Source of the DNA: Melaminivora alkalimesophila
GTDB lineage: Bacteria; Pseudomonadota; Gammaproteobacteria; Burkholderiales; Burkholderiaceae_C
Reading direction: 5' to 3'
Assembly: GCF_000282995.1 (NCBI RefSeq)
Contig: NZ_ALEE01000159.1
Span: forward strand, 1 to 11,771
DNA length: 11,771 nt
The position numbers and the translations under genes are program-made. Shown piece after piece: positions 6,801 through 11,771 of this stretch (position 1 is the stretch's first letter; each line of letters starts with the position of its first letter). The notes below the pieces were generated by a model, which worked only from the letters and a program-made list of their open reading frames with translations, searched no databases and was not told where the DNA came from.

Positions 6801-8334
6801 ACAGCAACTCGCCGACCGCCATGTAGCGCTCGCGCCATTCCTCGAACGGCAGGCTGTCCTCCGCCTCGATGCGCCGTTGCTCGGCCAGCGACTGCGCGGC
6901 CAGCTGGATGTAGCGCTGCTGCTGCGCCTCGGTCCACGGCTTGGCGAGCAGGACTTCGCGTGCCGACAGCGAATGCGCGCGGGCGAAAGCCGTGAAGTCA
7001 TGGTCGAACTGCTGGCGCAGCTCCGCCAGCACATGCGCCGAGGGCGTCAGCTCCGGCTGGGCCAGGGCGGCGCGCGCCGCCTGCAGGGCCTGTCCATGGT
7101 GCCCCGCGCCCTCGGCGCGGTCCAGGGCCGCGGCGATGGGCTCGCACTCTGCCAGGATCTGCGCCGCCCAGTCCACCAGCAACACCTCCCGCCCTGCGCG
7201 CAGCAGCGCCAGCCCCGGCTCGCGCCCGCGCTCGGCCGTCAGGTGCTGGTTGGTCTTGAGCTCGGCGATTTCCTCGGGCGTGTCGGGCGGGCTGTCGGTG
7301 AGCAGGCAGTGCAGCAGGAACACGTCCAGCAGGCGCATGGTGGACGCCGTGATGCCCACCGGCACGAAGGGATCGAGGTCCATCAGGCGCACCTCGACGT
7401 ACTCCACGCCGCGATCGCGCAGCGCGTGCAGCGGCCGCTCGCCCGGGCGCACCGTGCGCTTGGGCCGGATGGTGCCGTAGAACTCGTTTTCGATCTGCAG
7501 CAGGCTGGTGCCCAGCTGGTTGTAGTCGCCCCCGAGGTTGCGCAGGCCGATGGCTTCGTAGGGCGGGTAGGGCCGCGTGAGCGCGTCGTGGAGCGAGCGG
7601 GCGTAGCCCTCCAGGCCGTTGTAGCTCACGCGCAGGCTGGCCTGCGCCTCGCTCTGGTAGCCCAGCCGCCCCATGCGCAGCGAGGTCGCGTGCGGCAGGT
7701 AGAGCGCCCGGCCCCCCTCGCCCAGGGGCTCCAGCCGGTGCTCGCGCCCCTGCACGAAGCACGGGCACAGCGCCGGCGAAGCGCCGAACAGGTACAGCAG
7801 CACGAAGGCCTGGCGCCGGAAATTGCGGATCAGCGCGAAGTACTCGTCGCTGCCGACGCCCGGCAGCGACCAGTTGTAGTGGATGCCCGAGATGGTCTGC
7901 ATGCGCCGGCCATAGCGGTGCCCCAGCCCCATGCGGTAGATGCTCTTGGCCCGCCCGATGTTCGAGCTGCCGTAGCGGCCGAGGGGAATGGTCTCGTCGG
8001 GTGGCAGCAGGCCCGGCATGCTGGAGGCCCACAGCAGCTCACCATGGGGTTGTTGCTGCTGCAGCACGCGGTGCACGAACTGGTGCAGCTCCGTCAGCTC
8101 GTCCAGGCACTGCTCGACCGTGGGGTGGGCGGCGGTGATCAGCTCCAGCTGGGATTCGCTGTAGTCGGTGGTGATGCTCGGGTGGGTGAGCGTCGAGCCC
8201 AGGGCCACCGGGTGGGGCGTGAGCGCGAGCTGGCCCGTGGGCAGCACGCGCAGGCCCTCCTTTTCGATGCCTCGGCGCATGCCGGCGAGGCGGTCGTCCG
8301 TCAGGGCCGCCAGGCGCTGGTGCAGGGTGCTCAT
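6799..8334 (-). CDS. gshA: Glutamate-cysteine ligase, E. coli-type (class I)
   Basis: Catalyses the ATP-dependent joining of L-glutamate and L-cysteine to gamma-glutamylcysteine, the first step of glutathione synthesis in the cytoplasm. The 511 residues compare with 518 in E. coli, and conserved blocks run through the whole protein: GIEKEGLR at 22-29, TTDYSESQLELIT at 55-67, YGSSNIGRAKSIYR at 121-134, MQTISGIHYNWSLP at 145-158, YLFGASPA at 181-188, QIENEFYGTIRPKR at 280-293 and GVEYVEVRLMDLDPF at 309-323. The start fits the family, but the region before it has only a weak Shine-Dalgarno sequence. It follows the SDR gene by 81 bp on the same strand, and eda follows it by 49 bp. No gshB is in the window. 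Many Burkholderiales carry a different, shorter ligase type, so the E. coli-like form is worth noting. Confidence 0.95.
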   Translation of the reverse strand: MSTLHQRLAALTDDRLAGMRRGIEKEGLRVLPTGQLALTPHPVALGSTLTHPSITTDYSESQLELITAAHPTVEQCLDELTELHQFVHRVLQQQQPHGELLWASSMPGLLPPDETIPLGRYGSSNIGRAKSIYRMGLGHRYGRRMQTISGIHYNWSLPGVGSDEYFALIRNFRRQAFVLLYLFGASPALCPCFVQGREHRLEPLGEGGRALYLPHATSLRMGRLGYQSEAQASLRVSYNGLEGYARSLHDALTRPYPPYEAIGLRNLGGDYNQLGTSLLQIENEFYGTIRPKRTVRPGERPLHALRDRGVEYVEVRLMDLDPFVPVGITASTMRLLDVFLLHCLLTDSPPDTPEEIAELKTNQHLTAERGREPGLALLRAGREVLLVDWAAQILAECEPIAAALDRAEGAGHHGQALQAARAALAQPELTPSAHVLAELRQQFDHDFTAFARAHSLSAREVLLAKPWTEAQQQRYIQLAAQSLAEQRRIEAEDSLPFEEWRERYMAVGELL

Positions 8335-8415
8335 GAATGCTTGCTTGTCTTTTTCGGTGGGCGCGAACTTAGCACGCTTGGCCCCTGCCCTGCCCGCGAT
8401 GTGCGCAAGACCCGC

Positions 8416-9330
8416 TCAACTGCCTCGATGGGCGGCCATGGCGCGCTCCACCTCGTGCTTGCCCTGCGCGGCGCCGCTCTGGGGCACCATGTCGCCGCTG
8501 CGGTCGGTCACTTGGGCGAGCTGGGCCGCGAGGCGCTCGGGCACGTCCGGACCGGTTCCCAGGTACACGCCCTGGGTGAGCGTGATGTGCGCCGCCTCGA
8601 AGCTGCCGGCACCTGCGCACAGGATGGTGCGCGTGGGCGCACTCTCGTGCGCCAGCACCAGCATGGCCGGCACCACGGCCTCGGGCTTCAGGGCCGCCAG
8701 CACTTCCTCGGGCATCAGGCCCTCGGTCATGCGCGTGGCGGCCGTCGGCGCCAGGGCGTTGACGTGGATCCCGTACTTGGCGCCCTCGATGGCGAGCGTC
8801 TGCATCAGCCCGACCTGCGCCAGCTTGGCCGCGCCGTAGTTGGCCTGGCCGAAGTTACCGTACAGACCCGTGGACGAGGTGGTCATGACGATGCGGCCGT
8901 AGTTCTGCGCCTGCATGTGCGGCCACACGGCGCGGCAGCAGTAGGCGGCGCCCATCAGGTGCACGTCCACGACCAGGCGGAAGTCAGCCATGTCCATCTT
9001 GGCAAAGGACTTGTCGCGCAGGATGCCGGCGTTGTTGACCAGGATGTCCACGCGCCCCCAGGCGTCGATGGCCTGCTGCACCATGGCGAGCACCGCGTCG
9101 AAATCGCTCACCGAGGCGTTGTTCGCCAGCGCCTCGCCGCCGGCGGCACGGATCTCGTCCACCACCGCCTGCGCGGCCGACGCGGTCGATCCGCTGCCGT
9201 CCACGGCGCCGCCCAGGTCGTTCACCAGCACACGCGCGCCGCGCGCTGCCAGCGCCAAGGCATGCTGGCGGCCCAGGCCGCCACCGGCACCGGTCACGAT
9301 GGCCACGCGGCCTGCGAAGTCGAGGGTCAT
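8416..9330 (-). CDS. SDR oxidoreductase, (3R)-hydroxyacyl-CoA dehydrogenase (MFE-2 SDR domain) type
   Basis: A 304-residue classical short-chain dehydrogenase/reductase. It has the nucleotide-binding TGAGGGLG at 13-20, VNDLGG at 36-41, NNAGILRD at 99-106, and the active-site set S152, Y165 and K169 in a TSSTGLYGNFGQANYGAAK block. That GNFGQANY block, the VNDLGG turn and the NNAGILRD motif are typical of the dehydrogenase domain of peroxisomal multifunctional enzyme 2 and of bacterial stand-alone relatives. The length equals that domain alone; no hydratase or sterol-carrier domain follows. It probably oxidises (3R)-hydroxyacyl-CoA or a related substrate using NAD, but the substrate is inferred. 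The start has AGGAG within 9335-9341. A 28-base pyrimidine run lies just upstream on the transcript. The aminotransferase remnant lies 118 bp upstream on the same strand. Confidence 0.85.
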   Translation of the reverse strand: MTLDFAGRVAIVTGAGGGLGRQHALALAARGARVLVNDLGGAVDGSGSTASAAQAVVDEIRAAGGEALANNASVSDFDAVLAMVQQAIDAWGRVDILVNNAGILRDKSFAKMDMADFRLVVDVHLMGAAYCCRAVWPHMQAQNYGRIVMTTSSTGLYGNFGQANYGAAKLAQVGLMQTLAIEGAKYGIHVNALAPTAATRMTEGLMPEEVLAALKPEAVVPAMLVLAHESAPTRTILCAGAGSFEAAHITLTQGVYLGTGPDVPERLAAQLAQVTDRSGDMVPQSGAAQGKHEVERAMAAHRGS

Positions 9331-9334
9331 GCGT

Positions 9335-9341
9335 CACTCCT
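9335..9341 (-). promoter_or_regulatory. Shine-Dalgarno sequence of the SDR gene
   Basis: The leftward transcript reads AGGAGTG here, four bases before the ATG (core GGAG slightly further). It supports the start at 9330, which also gives the short MTLDFAGRVAIVTG N-terminus normal for SDR proteins. Confidence 0.6.
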
Positions 9342-9349
9342 GAAAAACT

Positions 9350-9377
9350 GAAGGAAGAAAGGGAGAAAAAAGAGAAG
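9350..9377 (-). other. 28-base uninterrupted pyrimidine tract in the SDR leader
   Basis: Every base on the + strand from 9350 to 9377 is a purine, so the leftward transcript has 28 consecutive pyrimidines, including a run of six U, about nine bases before the Shine-Dalgarno sequence. In a GC-rich genome with little low-complexity AT sequence this stands out. It could be a protein-binding leader, the U-rich tail of a terminator for the upstream remnant, or chance composition. Confidence 0.5.
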
Positions 9378-9381
9378 CCTC

Positions 9382-9418
9382 CATGGCCGGGGCACACCGT
9401 CCGGCCGGCCGCCCCATG
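9382..9418 (-). terminator. Weak terminator candidate downstream of the aminotransferase remnant
   Basis: A CCATGG palindrome at both ends (9382-9387, 9413-9418) and an inner GGGGC/GCCCC pair can form an imperfect stem on the leftward transcript, followed immediately by the pyrimidine-rich tract at 9350-9377. The stem has a bulge of four bases and alternative pairings, so this is a weak call. If real it would stop transcription coming from the remnant gene. Confidence 0.25.
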
Positions 9419-9448
9419 GCGGGCGACGGCGACGGCAGGCGCGCCGGC

Positions 9449-9706
9449 TCAGTCCGCGTAGCGTACCGGCGTGCTGTAGCGCCCGTCCCGGTGCCAGGCC
9501 CAGTAAGTCTCGACCAGGCGGCGCGTGATGGGTCCCACCTGGCCACCACCGATCGGCACTCCGTCCCAGACCGTCACCACGTCGTAGGCCGCATCCGAGC
9601 GCAGGAAACCCCAGTCCGTGATCGGCACGGCCGCCTGGTCGATGGGCACGTACTGGCCGCGCACGTACGCAGCCCCTTGCGAGAAGTCGGTCGGTGTCGG
9701 GTTCAT
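9449..9706 (-). pseudogene. Class-IV PLP aminotransferase remnant with core deleted in frame
   Basis: The 85-residue product joins the two ends of a class-IV aminotransferase (branched-chain/D-amino-acid aminotransferase-like family, usually near 290-300 residues). Residues 1-49 match the family N-terminus: FSQGAAYVRGQYVPIDQAA, then ITDWGFLRSDAAYDVV. Residues 50-85 match the family C-terminus: a G.PIG.G..GPITRRL block, then YWAWHRDGRYSTPVRY. Everything between, including the lysine that binds pyridoxal phosphate, is absent, and the product has no lysine at all. The join is near a DG at residues 48-49 (about 9560-9565), where both halves of the intact gene would encode V-x-DG or similar. Alternative in-frame starts exist at 9715 and 9757; none has a good Shine-Dalgarno sequence. 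The intact protein cannot be made, so I call it a pseudogene, though the frame is intact. Confidence 0.75.
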
Positions 9707-9790
9707 GCGAAGCATGGTCGCCGGCGCCCGGCCCCCACGCAAGAGCACGGGCGACAATCACGGGTTATCCCTGAATCGGCAGGACAAGCA

Positions 9791-9799
9791 TGTGGACAA
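9791..9799 (-). promoter_or_regulatory. DnaA-box-like site in unit 1
   Basis: Reads TTGTCCACA on the minus strand, one mismatch (third position) from TTATCCACA. It lies at offset 30 in the unit, the same offset as the best site in unit 2. Confidence 0.4.
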
Positions 9800-9859
9800 C
9801 CCAGGACAAGTGCTGTCTGGACAACGCAAGTCCTTGATATGACTGAACATTCTTTCACT

Positions 9860-9876
9860 TGCCCATTTTTTGGGCA
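9860..9876. other. Small hairpin closing unit 1
   Basis: TGCCCA, five T, TGGGCA: a perfect 6-bp stem. The segment 9866-9876 is also a perfect 11-base reverse complement of 9985-9995 in unit 2, so a long-range pairing between the two units is possible instead. Confidence 0.5.
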
Positions 9877-9885
9877 GAAACATGC

Positions 9886-10005
9886 CGGGTTATCCCGCGC
9901 TGCACTGGACAATCGTGGGGATAACTCAGGACAAGTCCGGGATGGCCGGCGCAAGTGCCTGATCTGCCGGGCCTTCGCATGAATTGCCCAAAAAACAGGC
10001 AATGC
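9886..10005. repeat. 125-bp tandem unit 2 (diverged copy)
   Basis: Second copy of the unit at 9761, in direct tandem and in register to the base: CGGGTTATCC at offset 0, GGACAA at offset 21 (9907), GGATAA at offset 33 (9919), CAGGACAAG at offset 41 (9927), CGCAAGTGCCTGAT at offset 64, and TTGCCCA at offset 98 followed by GGCA. The fifth motif of unit 1 has decayed here to GGCCGG, and the AT-rich part is less AT-rich. The hairpin arms are ATTGCC (9983-9988) and GGCAAT (9998-10003). Motif positions are conserved better than the sequence between them, which suggests they were under selection after duplication. Confidence 0.72.
9916..9924 (-). promoter_or_regulatory. DnaA-box-like site in unit 2
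   Basis: Reads TTATCCCCA on the minus strand, one mismatch (seventh position) from TTATCCACA. It aligns exactly with the unit 1 site at 9791-9799, which differs from consensus at another base, so a perfect consensus box in the ancestral unit would explain both. Confidence 0.4.
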
Positions 10006-10042
10006 TCCGGACCGCCAGCTGCCTCTCTCTCGATCCGTTTCC

Positions 10043-10342
10043 ATGACCACTCCCGCTGAAACCGCTCCCTTTTTCACTGCCCGCGTGGGCGACGACGGCC
10101 TCCAATGCGATGCTTGGCCCGACCAACCCCTGCTGCACTCGCTGGAGCAGGGCGGCATCGACTGGCCCTCGTCCTGCCGCAACGGCACCTGCCGCACCTG
10201 CATGGGTCTGCTGGTGGAGGGCCGCGTGCGCTACGAGGCCCAATGGCCGGGCCTGTCGGCCGAGGAGCAGGCCGAAGGCTGGGTGCTGCCCTGCGTGGCG
10301 CGGCCGGAGAGCAACCTCACCCTGGCTGCACCCGCGGTTTGA
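10043..10342 (+). CDS. 2Fe-2S ferredoxin (plant-type)
   Basis: A 99-residue cytoplasmic electron carrier holding one [2Fe-2S] cluster. The ligands are visible: C45, C50 and C53 in [13 protein letters not shown] (C-x4-C-x2-C) and the fourth, C84, in VLPCVARP. The preceding [17 protein letters not shown] helix-loop is typical of this fold. It is a stand-alone ferredoxin, with no reductase domain attached. The ATG is the only sensible start, since the protein begins just before the first beta strand, but there is no Shine-Dalgarno sequence; the leader is pyrimidine-rich. It is the first rightward gene after the tandem array and is followed by a hairpin and then the riboflavin genes. The partner enzyme is not evident from the window. 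Confidence 0.92.
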   Translation: MTTPAETAPFFTARVGDDGLQCDAWPDQPLLHSLEQGGIDWPSSCRNGTCRTCMGLLVEGRVRYEAQWPGLSAEEQAEGWVLPCVARPESNLTLAAPAV

Positions 10343-10349
10343 CGGGCGG

Positions 10350-10357
10350 CATAAAAT
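10350..10357 (+). promoter_or_regulatory. Possible -10 element for the ribB transcript
   Basis: CATAAAAT just after the ferredoxin stop is the only AT-rich octamer in an otherwise very GC-rich stretch and resembles a sigma-70 -10 box. No good -35 lies at the right distance; a TTGACG at 10339-10344 is only seven bases away. Tentative. Confidence 0.3.
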
Positions 10358-10364
10358 CCCGGTT

Positions 10365-10386
10365 TCGGGCCCCTGGGCGGGCCCGA
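10365..10386 (+). terminator. Terminator-like hairpin after the ferredoxin gene
   Basis: TCGGGCCC, a 6-base loop, and GGGCCCGA form a perfect 8-bp stem, followed within six bases by CTTTT. It lies 22 bp after the ferredoxin stop. It could be an intrinsic terminator for the ferredoxin, or, if transcription starts at the -10 just upstream, a structure at the 5' end of the ribB leader. Confidence 0.5.
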
Positions 10387-10501
10387 GTCCCTTTTCCCAC
10401 CCGCCCTGCGGCGCCGCCGCGGTCCGGTCCTGCTCCTTGTGCATGCAGCCTGCCTGCCGGAGCGCCGGCCGCCCGTGCCGCAGGTCCAGCCGAGCCACCG
10501 C

Positions 10502-11623
10502 ATGAACACCCCCGCCCCCGCCGCACCGATCTCGCCGGTGCAGGACATCGTCGCCGAGCTTGCCGCCGGTCGCATGGTCATCCTGGTCGATGAGGAGGAC
10601 CGCGAGAACGAAGGCGACCTGGTGCTGGCCGCCGACCACGTCACGCCCGAGGCGATCAACTTCATGGCGCGCTTCGGCCGCGGCCTGATCTGCCTGACGC
10701 TCACGCGCGAACGCTGCGAACGCCTGCAGCTGCCGCCCATGGTGGCGCGCAACGGCACCAAGATGGGCACCGCCTTCACCGTCTCCATCGAGGCCGCCGA
10801 GGGCGTGACCACCGGCATCTCCGCCGCCGACCGCGCGCGCACCGTGCAGGCCGCCGTCGCCCCGAACGCCGTGGCCGCCGACCTGGTGCAGCCGGGCCAC
10901 ATCTTCCCGCTGCAGGCCGTCGATGGCGGCGTGCTGATGCGCGCCGGCCACACCGAGGCCGGCTGCGACCTGGCGGCCATGGCCGGCTGCAGCCCCGCGG
11001 CCGTGATCTGCGAGGTCATGAAGGACGACGGCACCATGGCGCGCCTGCCGGACCTGCAGCGCTTTGCCGCCGAGCACGGCCTGAAGATCGGCACCATCGC
11101 CGACCTGATCGAATACCGCAGCCGCACCGAATCGCTGGTCACCAAGGTCGGCACGCGCACGCTGCGCACGCCCTTCGGCGAATTCACCGCCCACGCCTTT
11201 CGCGACACGCCCAGCCAGGCCATGCACCTGGCGCTGGTCAAGGGCAGCTGGGCCGAGGGCGACAGCGTGCCGGTGCGCGTGCACGAGCCGCTGTCCATCC
11301 TGGACGTGCTCGAGACCGGGCGCTCCATGCACTCCTGGGGCCTGGACGCCGCGTTGCGCCACATCGAGGCGCACGGCAGCGGCGTGGCGGTGCTGCTCAA
11401 CTGCAACGAGAGCGCCGAGCAGCTGCTTGCGCAGTTCGACGGCAGCGCGCGCGCCGCGCAGGCACCCGAGCGCGGCCGCATGGACCTGCGCACCTACGGC
11501 GTGGGCGCGCAGATCCTGCGCGAGTGCGGCGTGGCGCGCATGCAGCTGATGGGCCGCCCGCGCCGCATGCCGAGCATGGTCGGCTACGGGCTGGAGATCA
11601 CCGGCTACATCCCCCAGGAATGA
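10502..11623 (+). CDS. ribB: 3,4-dihydroxy-2-butanone 4-phosphate synthase with RibA-like domain lacking zinc site (RibBX type)
   Basis: The N-terminal domain (about 1-208) converts ribulose 5-phosphate to 3,4-dihydroxy-2-butanone 4-phosphate plus formate, feeding riboflavin synthesis. Its motifs are intact: the acidic loop [11 protein letters not shown] at 30-40, PGHIFPL at 131-137, RAGHTEA at 147-153 and CEVM at 170-173. The C-terminal part (about 210-373) aligns with GTP cyclohydrolase II, but where RibA has the zinc cysteines (ECLTGD...RCDCG) this protein reads [21 protein letters not shown]. No such cysteines exist, so GTP cyclohydrolase activity is not expected. It may be annotated elsewhere as ribBA. 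A GTG at 10439 would add 21 residues unlike the family, so I chose the ATG at 10502; its Shine-Dalgarno sequence is weak. ribH follows 33 bp later. Confidence 0.93.
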   Translation: MNTPAPAAPISPVQDIVAELAAGRMVILVDEEDRENEGDLVLAADHVTPEAINFMARFGRGLICLTLTRERCERLQLPPMVARNGTKMGTAFTVSIEAAEGVTTGISAADRARTVQAAVAPNAVAADLVQPGHIFPLQAVDGGVLMRAGHTEAGCDLAAMAGCSPAAVICEVMKDDGTMARLPDLQRFAAEHGLKIGTIADLIEYRSRTESLVTKVGTRTLRTPFGEFTAHAFRDTPSQAMHLALVKGSWAEGDSVPVRVHEPLSILDVLETGRSMHSWGLDAALRHIEAHGSGVAVLLNCNESAEQLLAQFDGSARAAQAPERGRMDLRTYGVGAQILRECGVARMQLMGRPRRMPSMVGYGLEITGYIPQE

Positions 11624-11656
11624 ACCCCCAACCAGACACAGGGCAGGAACCGCTTC

Positions 11657-11771
11657 ATGTTTGACGCAGAAAAAGGAACGGCGCAGGGCCTGGACGGCAC
11701 CGGGCTGCGCATCGGCATCGTGCAGGCTCGCTTCAACGAGAGCATCACCAACACGCTGGCGGGCGCCTGCC
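11657..11771 (+). CDS. ribH: 6,7-dimethyl-8-ribityllumazine synthase (N-terminus only)
   Basis: The window ends after 38 residues. They contain [22 protein letters not shown], the first beta strand and the RFNE substrate-binding segment of lumazine synthase, which joins dihydroxybutanone phosphate (the RibB product) with the ribityl-aminouracil to make lumazine, the direct precursor of riboflavin. AGGAA at 11645-11649 gives a well-placed ribosome binding site, seven bases before the ATG. The 33-bp gap from the riboflavin gene upstream suggests one transcript. The remainder, normally about 155 residues in total, lies outside. Confidence 0.9.
   Translation, partial: MFDAEKGTAQGLDGTGLRIGIVQARFNESITNTLAGAC

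Larger units (their letters stand above)
9761..9885. repeat. 125-bp tandem unit 1 (DnaA-box-like array plus AT-rich segment)
   Basis: The unit begins CGGGTTATCC and aligns without gaps to the unit at 9886-10005 (75 of 120 positions identical by hand count; 57 of the first 80). It contains TTATCC at 9765-9770 and, in the opposite orientation, GGACAA at 9782, 9794, 9804 and 9819. The second of these is part of TGTGGACAA (9791-9799), one base from the reverse complement of the DnaA box TTATCCACA. After the motifs comes an AT-rich stretch, 9835-9882, about 38% GC by hand count, in a strongly GC-rich window. The unit ends with the hairpin TGCCCA-TTTTT-TGGGCA at 9860-9876. Motif cluster plus AT-rich stretch resembles a replication-origin layout, but the role is inferred. 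Confidence 0.75.
9707..10042. other. Divergent intergenic region holding the tandem motif array
   Basis: This 336-bp stretch between the leftward aminotransferase remnant and the rightward ferredoxin has no convincing gene; open frames across it have no recognisable product. It holds the two 125-bp repeat units described separately, preceded by about 54 bp of GC-rich sequence and followed by a pyrimidine-rich stretch directly before the ferredoxin start. Promoters for both divergent directions should lie here, but I cannot point to clear -35/-10 pairs. Confidence 0.7.

Noticed and set aside
6750..7034. Longer eda reading frame starting inside gshA
   Set aside because: The extra 95 residues are the out-of-frame end of gshA; the strong Shine-Dalgarno sequence at 6754-6761 and the family length fix the start at 6749.
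6472..9351. 959-codon open frame on the + strand across eda, gshA and the SDR gene
   Set aside because: It runs antisense through three clearly recognisable genes and has the same low-complexity shadow composition; no Shine-Dalgarno sequence or family motif.
9761..10005. CRISPR array
   Set aside because: The repeat unit is 125 bp, occurs only twice, has diverged to about 62% identity, and shows no constant repeat/variable spacer pattern or cas genes.
9703..10203. 166-codon open frame on the - strand over the array
   Set aside because: It is made from the tandem repeats and the antisense of the ferredoxin; no domain, no membrane or signal pattern.
10439..10501. Upstream GTG start for the riboflavin gene
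   Set aside because: It would add 21 residues rich in Pro, Arg and Cys that do not fit the RibB N-terminus, and there is no Shine-Dalgarno sequence for it.

Overview
The window is a GC-rich chromosomal segment that looks like a member of Burkholderiales, most likely Comamonadaceae. That placement is an inference. It rests on high GC at third codon positions, the Tex, HDOD, DUF72 and RibB-with-degenerate-RibA protein types, and a class-IV aminotransferase relative and a 2Fe-2S ferredoxin next to ribB-ribH. I see no phage genes, insertion sequences, tRNA or rRNA genes, CRISPR arrays or defence systems. Most of the window is housekeeping and metabolic.

Layout. Positions 1-3837 carry three leftward genes in the order tex, HDOD-domain protein, yhhQ (queuosine-precursor transporter, cut by the window edge). 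Positions 4024-6076 carry a rightward cluster: a DUF72 protein, an exported DUF1566-type protein, and a small two-helix membrane protein that overlaps it by 38 nt. Convergent to that cluster, 6096-9706 is leftward: a class-IV aminotransferase remnant, an MFE-2-type short-chain dehydrogenase, gshA (glutathione synthesis) and eda (KDPG aldolase). A perfect 10-bp hairpin lies over the gshA-eda junction. From 10043 the genes run rightward: a 2Fe-2S ferredoxin, a riboflavin gene with a RibB domain and a RibA-like domain lacking its zinc cysteines, and the start of ribH. The last two supply the two substrate-side steps of lumazine formation.

The two most unusual features sit side by side. First, 9449-9706 encodes only the N-terminal and C-terminal ends of a class-IV PLP aminotransferase joined in frame. 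The whole core is missing and the product contains no lysine. Second, the 336-bp divergent intergenic region at 9707-10042 contains a 125-bp unit present twice in tandem (9761-9885 and 9886-10005, about 62% identical without gaps by hand count). Each unit has an ordered set of TTRTCC/GGAYAA motifs resembling DnaA boxes, followed by a TTGCCCA...GGCA inverted repeat; in unit 1 this part is AT-rich. The best box in each unit is at the same offset and differs from TTATCCACA at a different single base, so the ancestor may have had a perfect box. No dnaA, dnaN or gyrB is in the window, so this could be an origin-like element, a DnaA-titrating or reactivating site, or an unrelated regulator array. 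The sequence alone does not decide.
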